A stretch of 64,000 nucleotides of DNA from Pseudomonas lurida (GCF_013522705.1 NZ_JAAMRE010000031.1:22614-86613), one strand, 5' to 3'; positions 32,377-41,073 are shown, counted from the stretch's first letter. The notes: generated by a model from the sequence alone, not told the origin. Made by a program: numbers and translations.

Positions 32377-33819
32377 TCAGAGCAGGAAGATCGTCGCCAG
32401 ACCCAGGAAGATAAAGAAACCGCCACTGTCGGTCATGGCCGTAATCATGACACTGGCGCCCATGGCCGGGTCGCGCCCCAAGCGCGCCAATGTCATCGGG
32501 ATCAGCACCCCCATAAGGGCGGCGAGCAACAGGTTCAGGGTCATGGCAGCCGTCATCACTACCCCGAGCGACCAGCTGCCGTAGAGCAAGTAAGCCACTA
32601 CGCCGATCACTCCACCCCATACCAGCCCATTGATCAGACCAACCGCCAGCTCTTTGCGCAACAACCGCGAGGAGTTGGCCGTGCTCACTTGATCCAACGC
32701 CATCGCACGCACGATCATGGTAATGGTCTGATTACCGGAGTTACCGCCGATACCCGCCACAATCGGCATCAATGCCGCCAGCGCCACCAGTTTCTCGATG
32801 GAGCCTTCAAACAGTCCGATTACGCGTGAAGCGATAAACGCGGTAATCAGATTGATTGCCAGCCAGGCCCAGCGGTTATGCAGCGAGCGCCAGACCGAAG
32901 CAAAAATATCTTCCTCTTCACGCAGACCCGCCATGTTGAGGACTTCGGTTTCACTCTCTTCACGGATCAGGTCGACGATTTCGTCGATGGTCAAACGACC
33001 AATGAGCTTGCCGTTCTTGTCGACCACCGGCGCGGAGATCAAGTCATACCGCTCAAACGCCTGGGCCGCCTCATAGGCGTCCTCGTCAGGATGGAAGCTC
33101 ACCGTGTCGCTGGCCATCAAGTCGGCTACTTTTTTCTCCGGGTCATTGACCAGCAAGCGCTTGATCGGCAGGACGCCCTTGAGAATGCCTTCGTAGTCGA
33201 CCACGAACAGCTTGTCGGTATGGCCAGGCAATTCTTTCAGCCGGCGCAGGTAACGCAGCACCACTTCCAGGCTGACGTCTTCGCGAATGGTGACCATCTC
33301 GAAGTCCATCAGCGCGCCGACCTGGTCGTCGTCATAGGACAACGCCGACCGCACACGCTCACGCTGCTGACCGTCGAGCGCTTCCATCAGCTCATGGACA
33401 ACGTCCCGAGGCAGCTCAGGGGCCAGGTCGGCGAGTTCGTCGGCATCCATCTCCTTGGCAGCGGCGAGGAGCTCATGATCGTCCATGTCGGCGATCAGGG
33501 TTTCGCGCACCGAATCGGATACTTCGAGCAGGATGTCGCCGTCGCGATCAGCCTTGACCAACTGCCAGAGGGTCAGGCGATCATCGAGCGGAAGGGCTTC
33601 GAGAATGTAAGCGACGTCGGCGGAGTGCAAGTCGTCGAGCTTGCGCTGCAGCTCGACGAGGTTTTGCCGGTGTACCAGGTTTTCGACGCGGTCGTGGTGC
33701 GGACCTTCCTGGCGATGCGTGAGGTCTTCGACCACACGTTGGCGCTGCAGCAGCTCGATGACTTGAGCAAGGCGATCCTGCAGGCTTTCTTGAGTTTTCT
33801 TTACTTCAACTTCGGTCAT
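32377..33819 (-). CDS. mgtE: Magnesium transporter MgtE
   Basis: The 480-residue protein starts MTEVEVKKTQESLQ, preferred over an upstream ATG that adds ten non-family residues. The cytosolic MgtE_N domain spans about 40-140 and two CBS domains span about 140-270 (ISAPVVDKNGKLIGRLTIDEIVDLI). The MgtE membrane domain has five helices, with the pore signature PIVAGIGGNSGNQTITMIVRA and a late Mg2+-site region MITAMTDSGGFFIFLGLA. It is a gated Mg2+ channel: the N/CBS domains close it at high Mg2+. It is convergent with amrZ. Confidence 0.96.
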   Translation of the reverse strand: MTEVEVKKTQESLQDRLAQVIELLQRQRVVEDLTHRQEGPHHDRVENLVHRQNLVELQRKLDDLHSADVAYILEALPLDDRLTLWQLVKADRDGDILLEVSDSVRETLIADMDDHELLAAAKEMDADELADLAPELPRDVVHELMEALDGQQRERVRSALSYDDDQVGALMDFEMVTIREDVSLEVVLRYLRRLKELPGHTDKLFVVDYEGILKGVLPIKRLLVNDPEKKVADLMASDTVSFHPDEDAYEAAQAFERYDLISAPVVDKNGKLIGRLTIDEIVDLIREESETEVLNMAGLREEEDIFASVWRSLHNRWAWLAINLITAFIASRVIGLFEGSIEKLVALAALMPIVAGIGGNSGNQTITMIVRAMALDQVSTANSSRLLRKELAVGLINGLVWGGVIGVVAYLLYGSWSLGVVMTAAMTLNLLLAALMGVLIPMTLARLGRDPAMGASVMITAMTDSGGFFIFLGLATIFLL

Positions 33820-34114
33820 AGGCGAGCTCCACTCCCAGCAGCAGGGCACGCCGGAAGGATCAATCAGTCAATTCATGATTGGTAAAACGCGGTACTGAGT
33901 AACTACTGGGTAAGTCCATGGAGGTATTCCACAAGCCCCGGCGGGGCTGACGGGCGCAATGATACACCTTTGCGGGCGCTTTTAATGTTAAAAAACTGGA
34001 AAGAACAAGCGCTTGCGAGCCAAAGTTGAGTAGTAGCCGCATCTATGAACTGCGACGACGCAGCAGAAAAGGAAAACACATGGCTGGAGCGAAAAAAGAT
34101 AAAACCCAGACGGC

Positions 34115-34142
34115 AAAAAGCCCGCACTAGGCGGGCTTTTTG
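34115..34142 (-). terminator. Terminator after the tRNA-Arg(ACG) pair
   Basis: AAAAAGCCCGC-ACTA-GGCGGGCTTTTT just beyond the CCA end of the leftmost tRNA-Arg is a hairpin with tracts on both sides. It ends the minus-strand tRNA transcript. The stretch 33820-34114 upstream of mgtE holds no other gene I can support. Confidence 0.88.
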
Positions 34143-34148
34143 TTTGTA

Positions 34149-34225
34149 TGGTGCACTCGACAGGATTCGAACCTGTGACCGCTCGGTTCGTAGCCGAGTA
34201 CTCTATCCAGCTGAGCTACGAGTGC
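34149..34225 (-). tRNA. tRNA-Arg, anticodon ACG (copy 1)
   Basis: The 77-nt cloverleaf has GCACTCG/CGAGTGC acceptor, anticodon stem CTCGG/CCGAG with loop CTACGAA (anticodon ACG, A34 to be deaminated to inosine), ACAGG-TTCGAAT-CCTGT T arm and encoded CCA. It is identical to the copy at 34298. Confidence 0.97.
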
Positions 34226-34297
34226 AAATTGTGTTTTTAGACCAGATCACAACTGGTTGGAGCCAAGCTACCTGCATTGCTGCAACTAACTCTTAAA

Positions 34298-34374
34298 TGG
34301 TGCACTCGACAGGATTCGAACCTGTGACCGCTCGGTTCGTAGCCGAGTACTCTATCCAGCTGAGCTACGAGTGC
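34298..34374 (-). tRNA. tRNA-Arg, anticodon ACG (copy 2)
   Basis: A 77-nt identical duplicate of the tRNA at 34149, offset by 149 bp, with encoded CCA. The spacer of 72 bp between copies is not duplicated. It is probably co-transcribed with the tRNA-Ser upstream. Confidence 0.97.
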
Positions 34375-34482
34375 ATTTGTTGCCGCGCATTATAGGCCGT
34401 TCAATCTCTATGTAAAGCGATTTTTTCGAGTAATTTCAACAACTTACCGATAAATCCAGATTGCAACGTACTAAGCAAATAA

Positions 34483-34573
34483 TGGCGGAGAACGGGGGAT
34501 TCGAACCCCCGACACCCTTTTGAGGTGTACTCCCTTAGCAGGGGAGCGCCTTCGGCCACTCGGCCAGCTCTCC
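34483..34573 (-). tRNA. tRNA-Ser, anticodon GCT
   Basis: The 91-nt type II tRNA has acceptor GGAGAGC... closing with TTCTCC, discriminator G and encoded CCA. The anticodon stem CTCCC/GGGAG has loop CTGCTAA (anticodon GCT). The long variable arm is ACACC...GGGTGT, followed by T arm GGGGG-TTCGAAT-CCCCC. It lies between csrA and the tRNA-Arg pair, an order conserved in pseudomonads. Confidence 0.97.
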
Positions 34574-34635
34574 GCAACACGGGGCGTATATTAACCACGT
34601 TGATCCCCGTTTGCAAACATAAAAAACGATAAAAA

Positions 34636-34824
34636 TTAAAGGCTTGGTTCTTCGTCCTTCTCTTTCTTGATCCGCAGGTAAATTTCCTCGCGGTGAACCG
34701 CTACCTCTTTCGGAGCGTTAACCCCGATACGCACTTGATTGCCTTTGACGCCGAGCACGGTCACGGTGATTTCGCCATCACCGATAATCAGGCTTTCTGC
34801 GCAACGACGAGTCAGAATCAGCAT
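34636..34824 (-). CDS. csrA: Carbon storage regulator CsrA/RsmA
   Basis: The 62-residue RNA-binding dimer starts MLILTRRCAESLIIGDGEITVTVLGVKGNQVRIGVNAPKEVAVHREEIY. L4 and R44 of the RNA-binding surface are present. CsrA/RsmA binds GGA motifs near ribosome sites and represses translation; small RNAs of the RsmY/RsmZ type titrate it. The start used is the conserved MLILTRR, six codons inside the longest frame. The lysC-csrA-tRNA-Ser order identifies it as the rsmA copy. Confidence 0.97.
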   Translation of the reverse strand: MLILTRRCAESLIIGDGEITVTVLGVKGNQVRIGVNAPKEVAVHREEIYLRIKKEKDEEPSL

Positions 34825-34951
34825 GCCTTTCTCCTCACGCATTTCAGTTCAGGAACAACAGTCTGCAAAAAAAAGGCAATCGACCTACAACCAGAAGGCC
34901 ATAGCCCTACCCACCTAAGTATTGTCCAGCGCAGGCAAAAGACCATGCGCC

Positions 34952-34991
34952 CTACAAAAAAATGAAAGGCGCGGTAAACCGCGCCTTTCAG
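34952..34991 (-). terminator. Rho-independent terminator of lysC
   Basis: On the minus strand GAAAGGCGCGG-TTTA-CCGCGCCTTTC is followed by ATTTTTTTG, 10 bp past the lysC stop. Confidence 0.92.
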
Positions 34992-34999
34992 GCAGTGCA

Positions 35000-36241
35000 T
35001 CACTCGCCCTGTCGGGCCGGAGCGTCAAGCTCAAAAGCGGTGTGCAACGCGCGCACGGCCAGCTCAAGGTACTTTTCTTCGATCACTACCGAGACTTTGA
35101 TTTCCGAGGTGGAGATCATCTGGATGTTGATGCTTTCCTTGGCCAGAGCCTCGAACATGCGGCTGGCAACGCCGGCATGGGAACGCATGCCCACACCAAC
35201 GATCGACACCTTGGCAATCTTGGTGTCGCCCACCACTTCACGGGCACCGATTTCCTTGGCCGTGTTCTGCAGAATCCGCTCCGCCGCATCGTATTCATTG
35301 CGGTGCACGGTGAAGGTGAAATCGGTGGTGTTATCGTGCGAAACGTTCTGCACGATCATGTCGACTTCAATGTTCGCGCCGCTGATAGGGCCCAGGATCT
35401 TGAACGCCACACCCGGAGTGTCTGGCACGCCACGGATCGTCAGCTTGGCTTCATCGCGATTGAAAGCGATGCCGGAAATGATCGGCTGTTCCATGGATTC
35501 CTCTTCATCAATAGTAATGAGGGTGCCCGGACCCTCTTTGAAGCTGTGCAATACGCGCAGCGGAACGTTGTACTTGCCGGCGAATTCCACCGCGCGGATC
35601 TGCAACACCTTCGAACCGAGGCTGGCCATTTCCAGCATCTCTTCGAAGGTAATCTTGTCCAGGCGCTGGGCCACCGACACCACGCGTGGGTCAGTGGTAT
35701 AGACGCCATCCACATCGGTGTAGATCTGGCACTCGTCAGCCTTGAGGGCCGCCGCCAGCGCTACGCCGGTGGTATCCGAACCGCCACGCCCCAGGGTCGT
35801 GATGTTGCCCTGCTCGTCCACACCCTGGAAGCCTGCTACAACTACCACGCGCCCGGCCTTGAGATCAGTACGGATTTTCTGATCGTCGATCTGCAGGATA
35901 CGCGCCTTGGTATGCGCGCTGTCGGTCAGAATACGCACCTGGCTGCCCGTGTAGGACACCGCCGGCACGCCGCGTTTGTTCAGGGCCATGGCCAGTAAAG
36001 CGATCGTCACCTGCTCACCGGTGGACACGATCACATCCAGCTCGCGCGGCAGCGGTTGCTGGTCGCCACTGATTGCCTTGGCCAGATCGATCAGGCGATT
36101 GGTCTCGCCGCTCATGGCCGACAGCACCACCACCAGGTCGTCGCCCGCGTCGCGGAATTTCTTAACCTTGTCGGCCACCTGCTCGATTCTTTCGACAGAA
36201 CCGACCGAGGTGCCTCCAAATTTCTGTACGATCAAAGCCAT
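35000..36241 (-). CDS. lysC: Aspartate kinase LysC
   Basis: The 413-residue enzyme makes aspartyl phosphate, the first step to lysine, threonine, methionine and diaminopimelate. The kinase domain begins MALIVQKFGGTSVGSVERI and includes VVAGFQGVDEQGNITTLGRGGSDTTGVALAAAL. Two ACT domains (about 265-410) provide feedback sensing. A good Shine-Dalgarno (AAGAGGA) stands before the internal ATG at 35494 (MEQPIISGIAF). This could yield a separate 164-residue beta subunit, as in other alpha2beta2 aspartokinases. It lies between alaS and csrA, with its own terminator. Confidence 0.95.
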   Translation of the reverse strand: MALIVQKFGGTSVGSVERIEQVADKVKKFRDAGDDLVVVLSAMSGETNRLIDLAKAISGDQQPLPRELDVIVSTGEQVTIALLAMALNKRGVPAVSYTGSQVRILTDSAHTKARILQIDDQKIRTDLKAGRVVVVAGFQGVDEQGNITTLGRGGSDTTGVALAAALKADECQIYTDVDGVYTTDPRVVSVAQRLDKITFEEMLEMASLGSKVLQIRAVEFAGKYNVPLRVLHSFKEGPGTLITIDEEESMEQPIISGIAFNRDEAKLTIRGVPDTPGVAFKILGPISGANIEVDMIVQNVSHDNTTDFTFTVHRNEYDAAERILQNTAKEIGAREVVGDTKIAKVSIVGVGMRSHAGVASRMFEALAKESINIQMISTSEIKVSVVIEEKYLELAVRALHTAFELDAPARQGE

Positions 36242-36336
36242 TTCCAGCCGCCTCAGCCCGTAAAGGGGCGCCTAAATTTCCAATCCACCCGCACTGGTCA
36301 GGCCCGCGACTAGACCACGGGCCGATTAACAGCGCC

Positions 36337-38955
36337 TTAAATGCCAGCCTCGACGAACGGCACGGTCAGGGCCAGGGCCGCATCCAGGGCACCGGCGTCT
36401 ACACCACCGCCTTGCGCCATGTCCGGACGACCACCGCCCTTCCCGCCCACTGCCGCGGCGGCCTGCTTCATCAAATCACCGGCTTTGAGTTGGCCAGTCA
36501 GGTCTTTGGTTACACCGGCAACCAGAACGACCTTATCCTCATGGACACCGCCGAGCAGGATCACTGCGCGGCCGAGCTTGTTCTTCAACTGGTCGACCAG
36601 CGCCAACAACGCCTTGCCGTCCTGACCGTCCAGGCGCGCAGCCAGAACTTTCACGCCCTTGACGTCGACGGCCGAAGCTGACAGATCGTCGCCCGCAGCG
36701 CTGGCGGCCTTGGCTTGCAACTGCTCCAGCTGTTTCTCCAGCGCACGGTTGCGCTCCAGTACGGCGCTCAGCTTGTCGACCAGATTGTCGCGGCTGCCCT
36801 TGACCAGGCTGGCCGCTTCCTTGAGTTGTTCTTCCGCCGCATTCAGGTAGGCCAGGGCCGCAGCACCGGTCACCGCTTCGATACGACGCACACCGGACGC
36901 CACGCCACCTTCGCTGATGATCTTGAGCAAAGCGATGTCGCCGGTGCGGTTGGCGTGGATACCACCACACAGTTCCACCGAGAAGTCGCCGCCCATGCTC
37001 AGCACGCGCACACTGTCGCCGTACTTCTCGCCGAACAGCGCCATGGCGCCCTTGGCCTTGGCCGTCTCGATATCGGTCTCTTCGGTCTCGACCGGGGTGT
37101 TCTTGCGGATCTGGGCGTTGACGATGTCTTCCAGCGCCTTGATCTGCTCAGGCTTGATCGCTTCGAAGTGGCTGAAGTCGAAACGCAGGCGCTGGCTGTC
37201 GACCAACGAACCTTTCTGCTGGACGTGCTCGCCCAGCACCTGACGCAGTGCGGCGTGCAGCAAGTGGGTGGCCGAGTGGTTCAGCGCCGTGGCGTGACGC
37301 ACATCGGCGTCTACCTGGGTGTCGACCGGCGAGCCCACGGTCAGGCTGCCCGAAGCCAGCACACCGTGGTGCAGGAAGGCGCCACCGGTCTTGGTGGTAT
37401 CGCGCACGTCGAAACGGCCGGAGGTGGATTTGACGAAACCGCAGTCGCCGATCTGACCGCCGGATTCGGCGTAGAACGGGGTCTGGTCCAGCACCACGAC
37501 GCCCTCGTCGCCCTCGTTCAAAACGTCGACCGACTGGCCGTCCTTATACAGGGCAACCACTTTGGCCGCTCCGCTGGTGGCCTTGTAGCCGGTGAACTCG
37601 GTGGCCACGTCAACCTTGACCAGGCTGTTGTAGTCCATGCCGAAAGCGCTGGCCGAACGTGCGCGCACGCGCTGGGCTTCCATCTCGCGCTCGAAACCTT
37701 CTTCGTCGAGGGTCAGGTTGCGCTCGCGGGCGATGTCGCCGGTCAGGTCCATCGGGAAACCGTAGGTGTCATAGAGTTTGAACACCACGTCACCCGGCAC
37801 CACGTTGCCCGACAGGTTGGCAAGGTCTTGCTCGAGAATCTTCAGGCCCTGCTCCAGGGTCTTGGCGAACTGCTCTTCTTCGGCCTTGAGCACGCGCTCG
37901 ATGTGCGCCTGGTTCTGCTTGAGTTCCGGGAATGCGTCGCCCATCTCGGCGACCAGCGCCGCGACGATCTGGTAGAAGAAGCTGCCATTGGCGCCCAGCT
38001 TGTTGCCGTGGCGGCAGGCGCGACGAATGATGCGGCGCAGCACGTAGCCACGGCCTTCGTTGGACGGCAGCACGCCGTCGGCGATCAGGAAGCCGCATGA
38101 ACGAATGTGGTCGGCCACTACCTTGAGCGACGCCTGGTTGTCATTGCTGCAACCGATAGCCTTGGCGGCCGCCGCCAACAGGCTCTGGAACAGGTCGATT
38201 TCGTAGTTGGAATGGACGTGCTGCATCACCGCACTGATCCGCTCCAGGCCCATGCCGGTGTCCACCGACGGCGCCGGCAACGGATGCAGCACGCCATCGG
38301 CGGTGCGGTTGAACTGCATGAAGACGTTGTTCCAGATCTCGATGTAACGGTCGCCGTCTTCTTCCGGCGAACCCGGCGGGCCACCCCAGATGTCGGCGCC
38401 GTGGTCGTAGAAGATCTCGGTGCATGGGCCACACGGGCCGGTATCGCCCATGGTCCAGAAGTTGTCGGACGCGTACGGCGCGCCTTTGTTGTCGCCGATG
38501 CGCACCATGCGCTCGGCCGGCACGCCGACCTGTTTGGTCCAGATGTCGTACGCCTCGTCATCGCTTTCGTAAACGGTGACCCACAGTTTTTCCTTCGGCA
38601 GTTTCAGTACGCCGGTGAGGAAGGTCCAGGCGAAGTTGATCGCGTCCTGCTTGAAATAATCGCCAAAGCTGAAGTTGCCGAGCATTTCGAAAAAGGTGTG
38701 GTGGCGGGCGGTGTAGCCGACGTTTTCCAGGTCGTTGTGCTTACCACCGGCGCGCACGCACTTCTGGCTGCTGACTGCACGGGTGTAGGCGCGCTTTTCC
38801 TGGCCCAGGAAGCAGTCCTTGAACTGGTTCATCCCCGCGTTAGTGAACAGCAGGGTGGGGTCATTGCCTGGGATCAAGGAGCTGGAGGAGACACGGGTGT
38901 GACCTTGCTCTTCGAAGAAGCGAAGGAAGGCTTCACGGATTTCTGCGCTTTTCAT
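36337..38955 (-). CDS. alaS: Alanyl-tRNA synthetase
   Basis: The 872-residue enzyme charges tRNA-Ala. It starts MKSAEIREAFLRFFEEQGH; upstream in-frame codons to 39021 lie over the promoter palindrome. The class II catalytic core includes NAGMNQF and TARHHTFFEMLGNFSFGDYF. The tRNA-recognition domain follows, then the editing domain with HSATHLLH and CGGIHANRTGDI (zinc/editing site). A C-Ala domain ends the protein with GGKGGGRPDMAQGGG. The gene lies upstream of lysC in the same direction, about 95 bp away. Confidence 0.97.
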   Translation of the reverse strand: MKSAEIREAFLRFFEEQGHTRVSSSSLIPGNDPTLLFTNAGMNQFKDCFLGQEKRAYTRAVSSQKCVRAGGKHNDLENVGYTARHHTFFEMLGNFSFGDYFKQDAINFAWTFLTGVLKLPKEKLWVTVYESDDEAYDIWTKQVGVPAERMVRIGDNKGAPYASDNFWTMGDTGPCGPCTEIFYDHGADIWGGPPGSPEEDGDRYIEIWNNVFMQFNRTADGVLHPLPAPSVDTGMGLERISAVMQHVHSNYEIDLFQSLLAAAAKAIGCSNDNQASLKVVADHIRSCGFLIADGVLPSNEGRGYVLRRIIRRACRHGNKLGANGSFFYQIVAALVAEMGDAFPELKQNQAHIERVLKAEEEQFAKTLEQGLKILEQDLANLSGNVVPGDVVFKLYDTYGFPMDLTGDIARERNLTLDEEGFEREMEAQRVRARSASAFGMDYNSLVKVDVATEFTGYKATSGAAKVVALYKDGQSVDVLNEGDEGVVVLDQTPFYAESGGQIGDCGFVKSTSGRFDVRDTTKTGGAFLHHGVLASGSLTVGSPVDTQVDADVRHATALNHSATHLLHAALRQVLGEHVQQKGSLVDSQRLRFDFSHFEAIKPEQIKALEDIVNAQIRKNTPVETEETDIETAKAKGAMALFGEKYGDSVRVLSMGGDFSVELCGGIHANRTGDIALLKIISEGGVASGVRRIEAVTGAAALAYLNAAEEQLKEAASLVKGSRDNLVDKLSAVLERNRALEKQLEQLQAKAASAAGDDLSASAVDVKGVKVLAARLDGQDGKALLALVDQLKNKLGRAVILLGGVHEDKVVLVAGVTKDLTGQLKAGDLMKQAAAAVGGKGGGRPDMAQGGGVDAGALDAALALTVPFVEAGI

Positions 38956-39016
38956 TAGGTTCTTCCACGGAGGCTGCGGCCAAAGGCCAGTGCGCAACAT
39001 CATCAGACGGAGCGAC

Positions 39017-39048
39017 GGCAAAGGGCCGCATTATATCGGCCCTTTGCC
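39017..39048 (-). promoter_or_regulatory. alaS promoter inside a 12-bp perfect palindrome
   Basis: On the minus strand GGCAAAGGGCCG and CGGCCCTTTGCC flank eight bases; TATAAT (39035-39030) occupies most of that centre. An alaS transcript would start near 39023, inside the right arm. In E. coli AlaRS represses alaS by binding a palindrome flanking its start site. The same logic is inferred here. The structure could also act as a weak ltaE terminator, but it lacks a T tract. Confidence 0.55.
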
Positions 39049-39101
39049 GGTGGTACAGCGTGTTTATGCGATAGCGACGTTCAATTAGACGGTCTGCACG
39101 A

Positions 39102-40106
39102 TCATTTTTGCGAATATTCGACGAATGTCTCCAGCACCTGCGCCATCTGCGCCCGGCTTACATCCAGATGAGTGACCATGCGCAGGCGCGGGGCGGCGCT
39201 CAACTTGATCCCGCGCTCGGCGGCAAACGCCTTCAAGGCCTGGGCCTGGTCGCCCACCTGCACATAGACCATGTTGGTCTGAACCGGCTCCACCGTGTAG
39301 CCGGCCTTGCGCAGCTCATCCCCCAACCACTGGGCATTGGCATGGTCTTCGGCCAGGCGCTGGACCTGATGGTCCAGTGCATACAGGCCCGCCGCCGCCA
39401 GAGAACCGGCCTGGCGCATACCGCCACCGACCATCTTGCGCAGCCGGCGCGCTTTGGCGATCAGCGCGGTAGAGCCGCATAACACCGAGCCTACGGGTGC
39501 ACCGAGGCCCTTGGACAGGCACACCGACACCGAATCGAAATGCGCGGCGATCTCACGCGCGTCCACGCCCAGCTTGACCGCCGCGTTGTAGAGCCGCGCG
39601 CCATCCAGATGCAGGGCCAGGTCGTGTTCGCGAGTAAATGCCCGTGCCCTGGCCAGGTACTCCATCGGCAGCACCTTGCCCTGCATGGTGTTTTCCAGGG
39701 CCAGCAAGCGGCTGCGGGCGAAGTGGAAGTCGTCGGGCTTGATGGCGGCCAGCACGTGGTCCAGATCCAGCGAACCGTCCGCCTGCACTTCCAGCGGCTG
39801 TGGCTGGATCGAACCCAGCACCGCCGCACCACCGCCTTCGTATTTGTAGGTGTGGGCCTGCTGGCCGACGATGTATTCCTCGCCGCGCTCGCAGTGGGCC
39901 ATCAGCGCCAGCAGATTGCTCATGGTACCGGTGGGCACGAACAACGCGGCGGCGAACCCCAGGCGTTGGGCCAGCTCGGCTTCCAGGCGGTTGACGCTGG
40001 GGTCTTCGCCGTAGACGTCATCGCCGCAGACGGCGCTGGCCATGGCATCGCGCATGCCGGCGGTGGGTTGGGTCACGGTATCGCTGCGAAGGTCTATCAC
40101 GGTCAT
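39102..40106 (-). CDS. ltaE: Low-specificity L-threonine aldolase
   Basis: The 334-residue fold-type I PLP enzyme starts MTVIDLRSDTVTQPTAGMRDAM, the conserved N-terminus; a farther ATG at 40178 is unlikely. The PLP lysine is in SVCLSKGLGAPVGSVLCG, and LALHLDGARLYNA supplies the cofactor aspartate. The family cleaves L-threonine and L-allo-threonine to glycine and acetaldehyde; phenylserine-type beta-hydroxy amino acids are alternative substrates. It is divergent from the riboswitch-controlled ribH gene. Confidence 0.9.
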   Translation of the reverse strand: MTVIDLRSDTVTQPTAGMRDAMASAVCGDDVYGEDPSVNRLEAELAQRLGFAAALFVPTGTMSNLLALMAHCERGEEYIVGQQAHTYKYEGGGAAVLGSIQPQPLEVQADGSLDLDHVLAAIKPDDFHFARSRLLALENTMQGKVLPMEYLARARAFTREHDLALHLDGARLYNAAVKLGVDAREIAAHFDSVSVCLSKGLGAPVGSVLCGSTALIAKARRLRKMVGGGMRQAGSLAAAGLYALDHQVQRLAEDHANAQWLGDELRKAGYTVEPVQTNMVYVQVGDQAQALKAFAAERGIKLSAAPRLRMVTHLDVSRAQMAQVLETFVEYSQK

Positions 40107-40299
40107 CAAACTGGCCTCGGGCAGGTGGGGCGTTTTGTCGTATTGACGATTACTGCGGGCAAACCCGCGAGATATCAAGCCCTATGTGCAGTCAATCGAA
40201 TAGCTACCAAACAAACCGATATAGCTTATCGATACGGCGTCCGTGCAGTTTCTGAAAAACCGTGTTAAAAACTCTGCGCCGCCAGGGTTCTGGCGGCAA

Positions 40300-40466
40300 C
40301 GTTCTCAGGGCGGGGTGCAATTCCCCACCGGCGGTAATTGCACGCAATGTGCATAGCCCGCGAGCGCTTGACGCCTTGGACTGCTCACGCAGGCCGGCGC
40401 CAAGGTCAGCAGACCCGGTGGGATCCCGGGGCCGACGGTCATAGTCCGGATGAAGAGAGAACGGGA
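40300..40466 (+). ncRNA. FMN riboswitch (RFN element)
   Basis: The conserved RFN pattern is complete. It starts GTTCTCAGGGCGGGGTGCAA, then CCCCACCGGCGGTA, AGCCCGCGAGCG, a variable arm of about 45 nt, GGTCAGCAGACCCGGTG, GGGGCCGACGGTCATAGTCC and GGATGAAGAGAGAAC. Such elements bind FMN and shut down riboflavin synthesis or uptake genes. A GC hairpin (GCCGCCAG/CTGGCGGC, 40279-40297) stands immediately upstream. The controlled gene is the lumazine synthase at 40564. Confidence 0.96.
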
Positions 40467-40533
40467 TTGGCACCTAAGGGCCGCACGCCTGTTTGCGCAT
40501 GCGTACCCTTAAATCCCATTCGATTCATAACGC

Positions 40534-40554
40534 CCTGTTTTTTTCTTAAACAGG
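40534..40554 (+). promoter_or_regulatory. Shine-Dalgarno-sequestering hairpin of ribH
   Basis: CCTGTTT (40534-40540) can pair with AAACAGG (40548-40554), hiding part of the AGGAG that precedes the ATG at 40564. No Rho-independent terminator was seen between the aptamer and the gene. Translational rather than transcriptional control by FMN is therefore the likelier mode. Confidence 0.55.
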
Positions 40555-40563
40555 AGTCAGAAC

Positions 40564-41073
40564 ATGCAACCCACCGCTATCGACAGCAAAAGCAAAAACC
40601 ATCACGGCGAGCGCGTCGCGTTTATCCAGGCCTGCTGGCACAAGGATATCGTCGACCAGAGCCGTAAAGGCTTTCTCGCCGAAATGATCGCCCAGGGCTA
40701 CCAGGAATCGGACATCGATTTCTTCGAAGTCGGCGGCGCCTTTGAAATGCCCCTGCACGCCAAACTGCTGGCCAAGACCGGCCGTTACGCCGGCATCGTC
40801 GCTGCTGCGCTGGTGGTGGATGGCGGTATCTACCGCCATGAGTTCGTCGCCCAATCGGTGGTCAGCGGCCTGATGCAGGTGCAACTGGAAACCGAAGTGC
40901 CGGTGTTCTCGGTATCCCTGACGCCGCATCACTTCCACGGTGGCAGCGAACACACCACATTCTTCTATGAGCACTTCGTGCACAAGGGTCAGGAAGCCGC
41001 GCGTACGTGCGCCGACACCCTGCACAAAGTGCGGGCGATCCGCCGCAGCGAGCCACGGGCGGTAGCAGTCTAA
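40564..41073 (+). CDS. ribH: 6,7-dimethyl-8-ribityllumazine synthase, type II (RibH2-like)
   Basis: The 169-residue protein has the lumazine-synthase pattern: RVAFIQACWHKDIVDQ (with W replacing the usual aromatic), DIDFFEVGGAFEMPLHAKLLAKTG, and GGIYRHEFVAQSVVSGLMQVQLETEVPVFSVSLTPHHF. The last is the catalytic-loop equivalent with LTPH in place of the LT-x-E of type I enzymes. It condenses the ribitylaminopyrimidine with butanone phosphate to give the riboflavin precursor. It is a stand-alone gene under an FMN riboswitch, as reported for RibH2 of Brucella-type bacteria. A housekeeping ribH probably lies elsewhere in the genome. Confidence 0.9.
   Translation: MQPTAIDSKSKNHHGERVAFIQACWHKDIVDQSRKGFLAEMIAQGYQESDIDFFEVGGAFEMPLHAKLLAKTGRYAGIVAAALVVDGGIYRHEFVAQSVVSGLMQVQLETEVPVFSVSLTPHHFHGGSEHTTFFYEHFVHKGQEAARTCADTLHKVRAIRRSEPRAVAV

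Noticed and set aside
34080..34130. A 16-codon Lys-rich ORF (MAGAKKDKTQTAKSPH) with a ribosome site running into a hairpin
   Set aside because: It resembles a leader peptide, but the hairpin is the tRNA terminator of the opposite strand and no regulated gene follows on the plus strand.
34045..34296. Open frame containing RIRTCDRSVRSRVLYPAELR
   Set aside because: This peptide is the translation of the tRNA-Arg(ACG) complement, a common false annotation.
36300..36322. GGCCCG...CGGGCC hairpin between alaS and lysC
   Set aside because: No T tract and a long loop; not convincing as a terminator.
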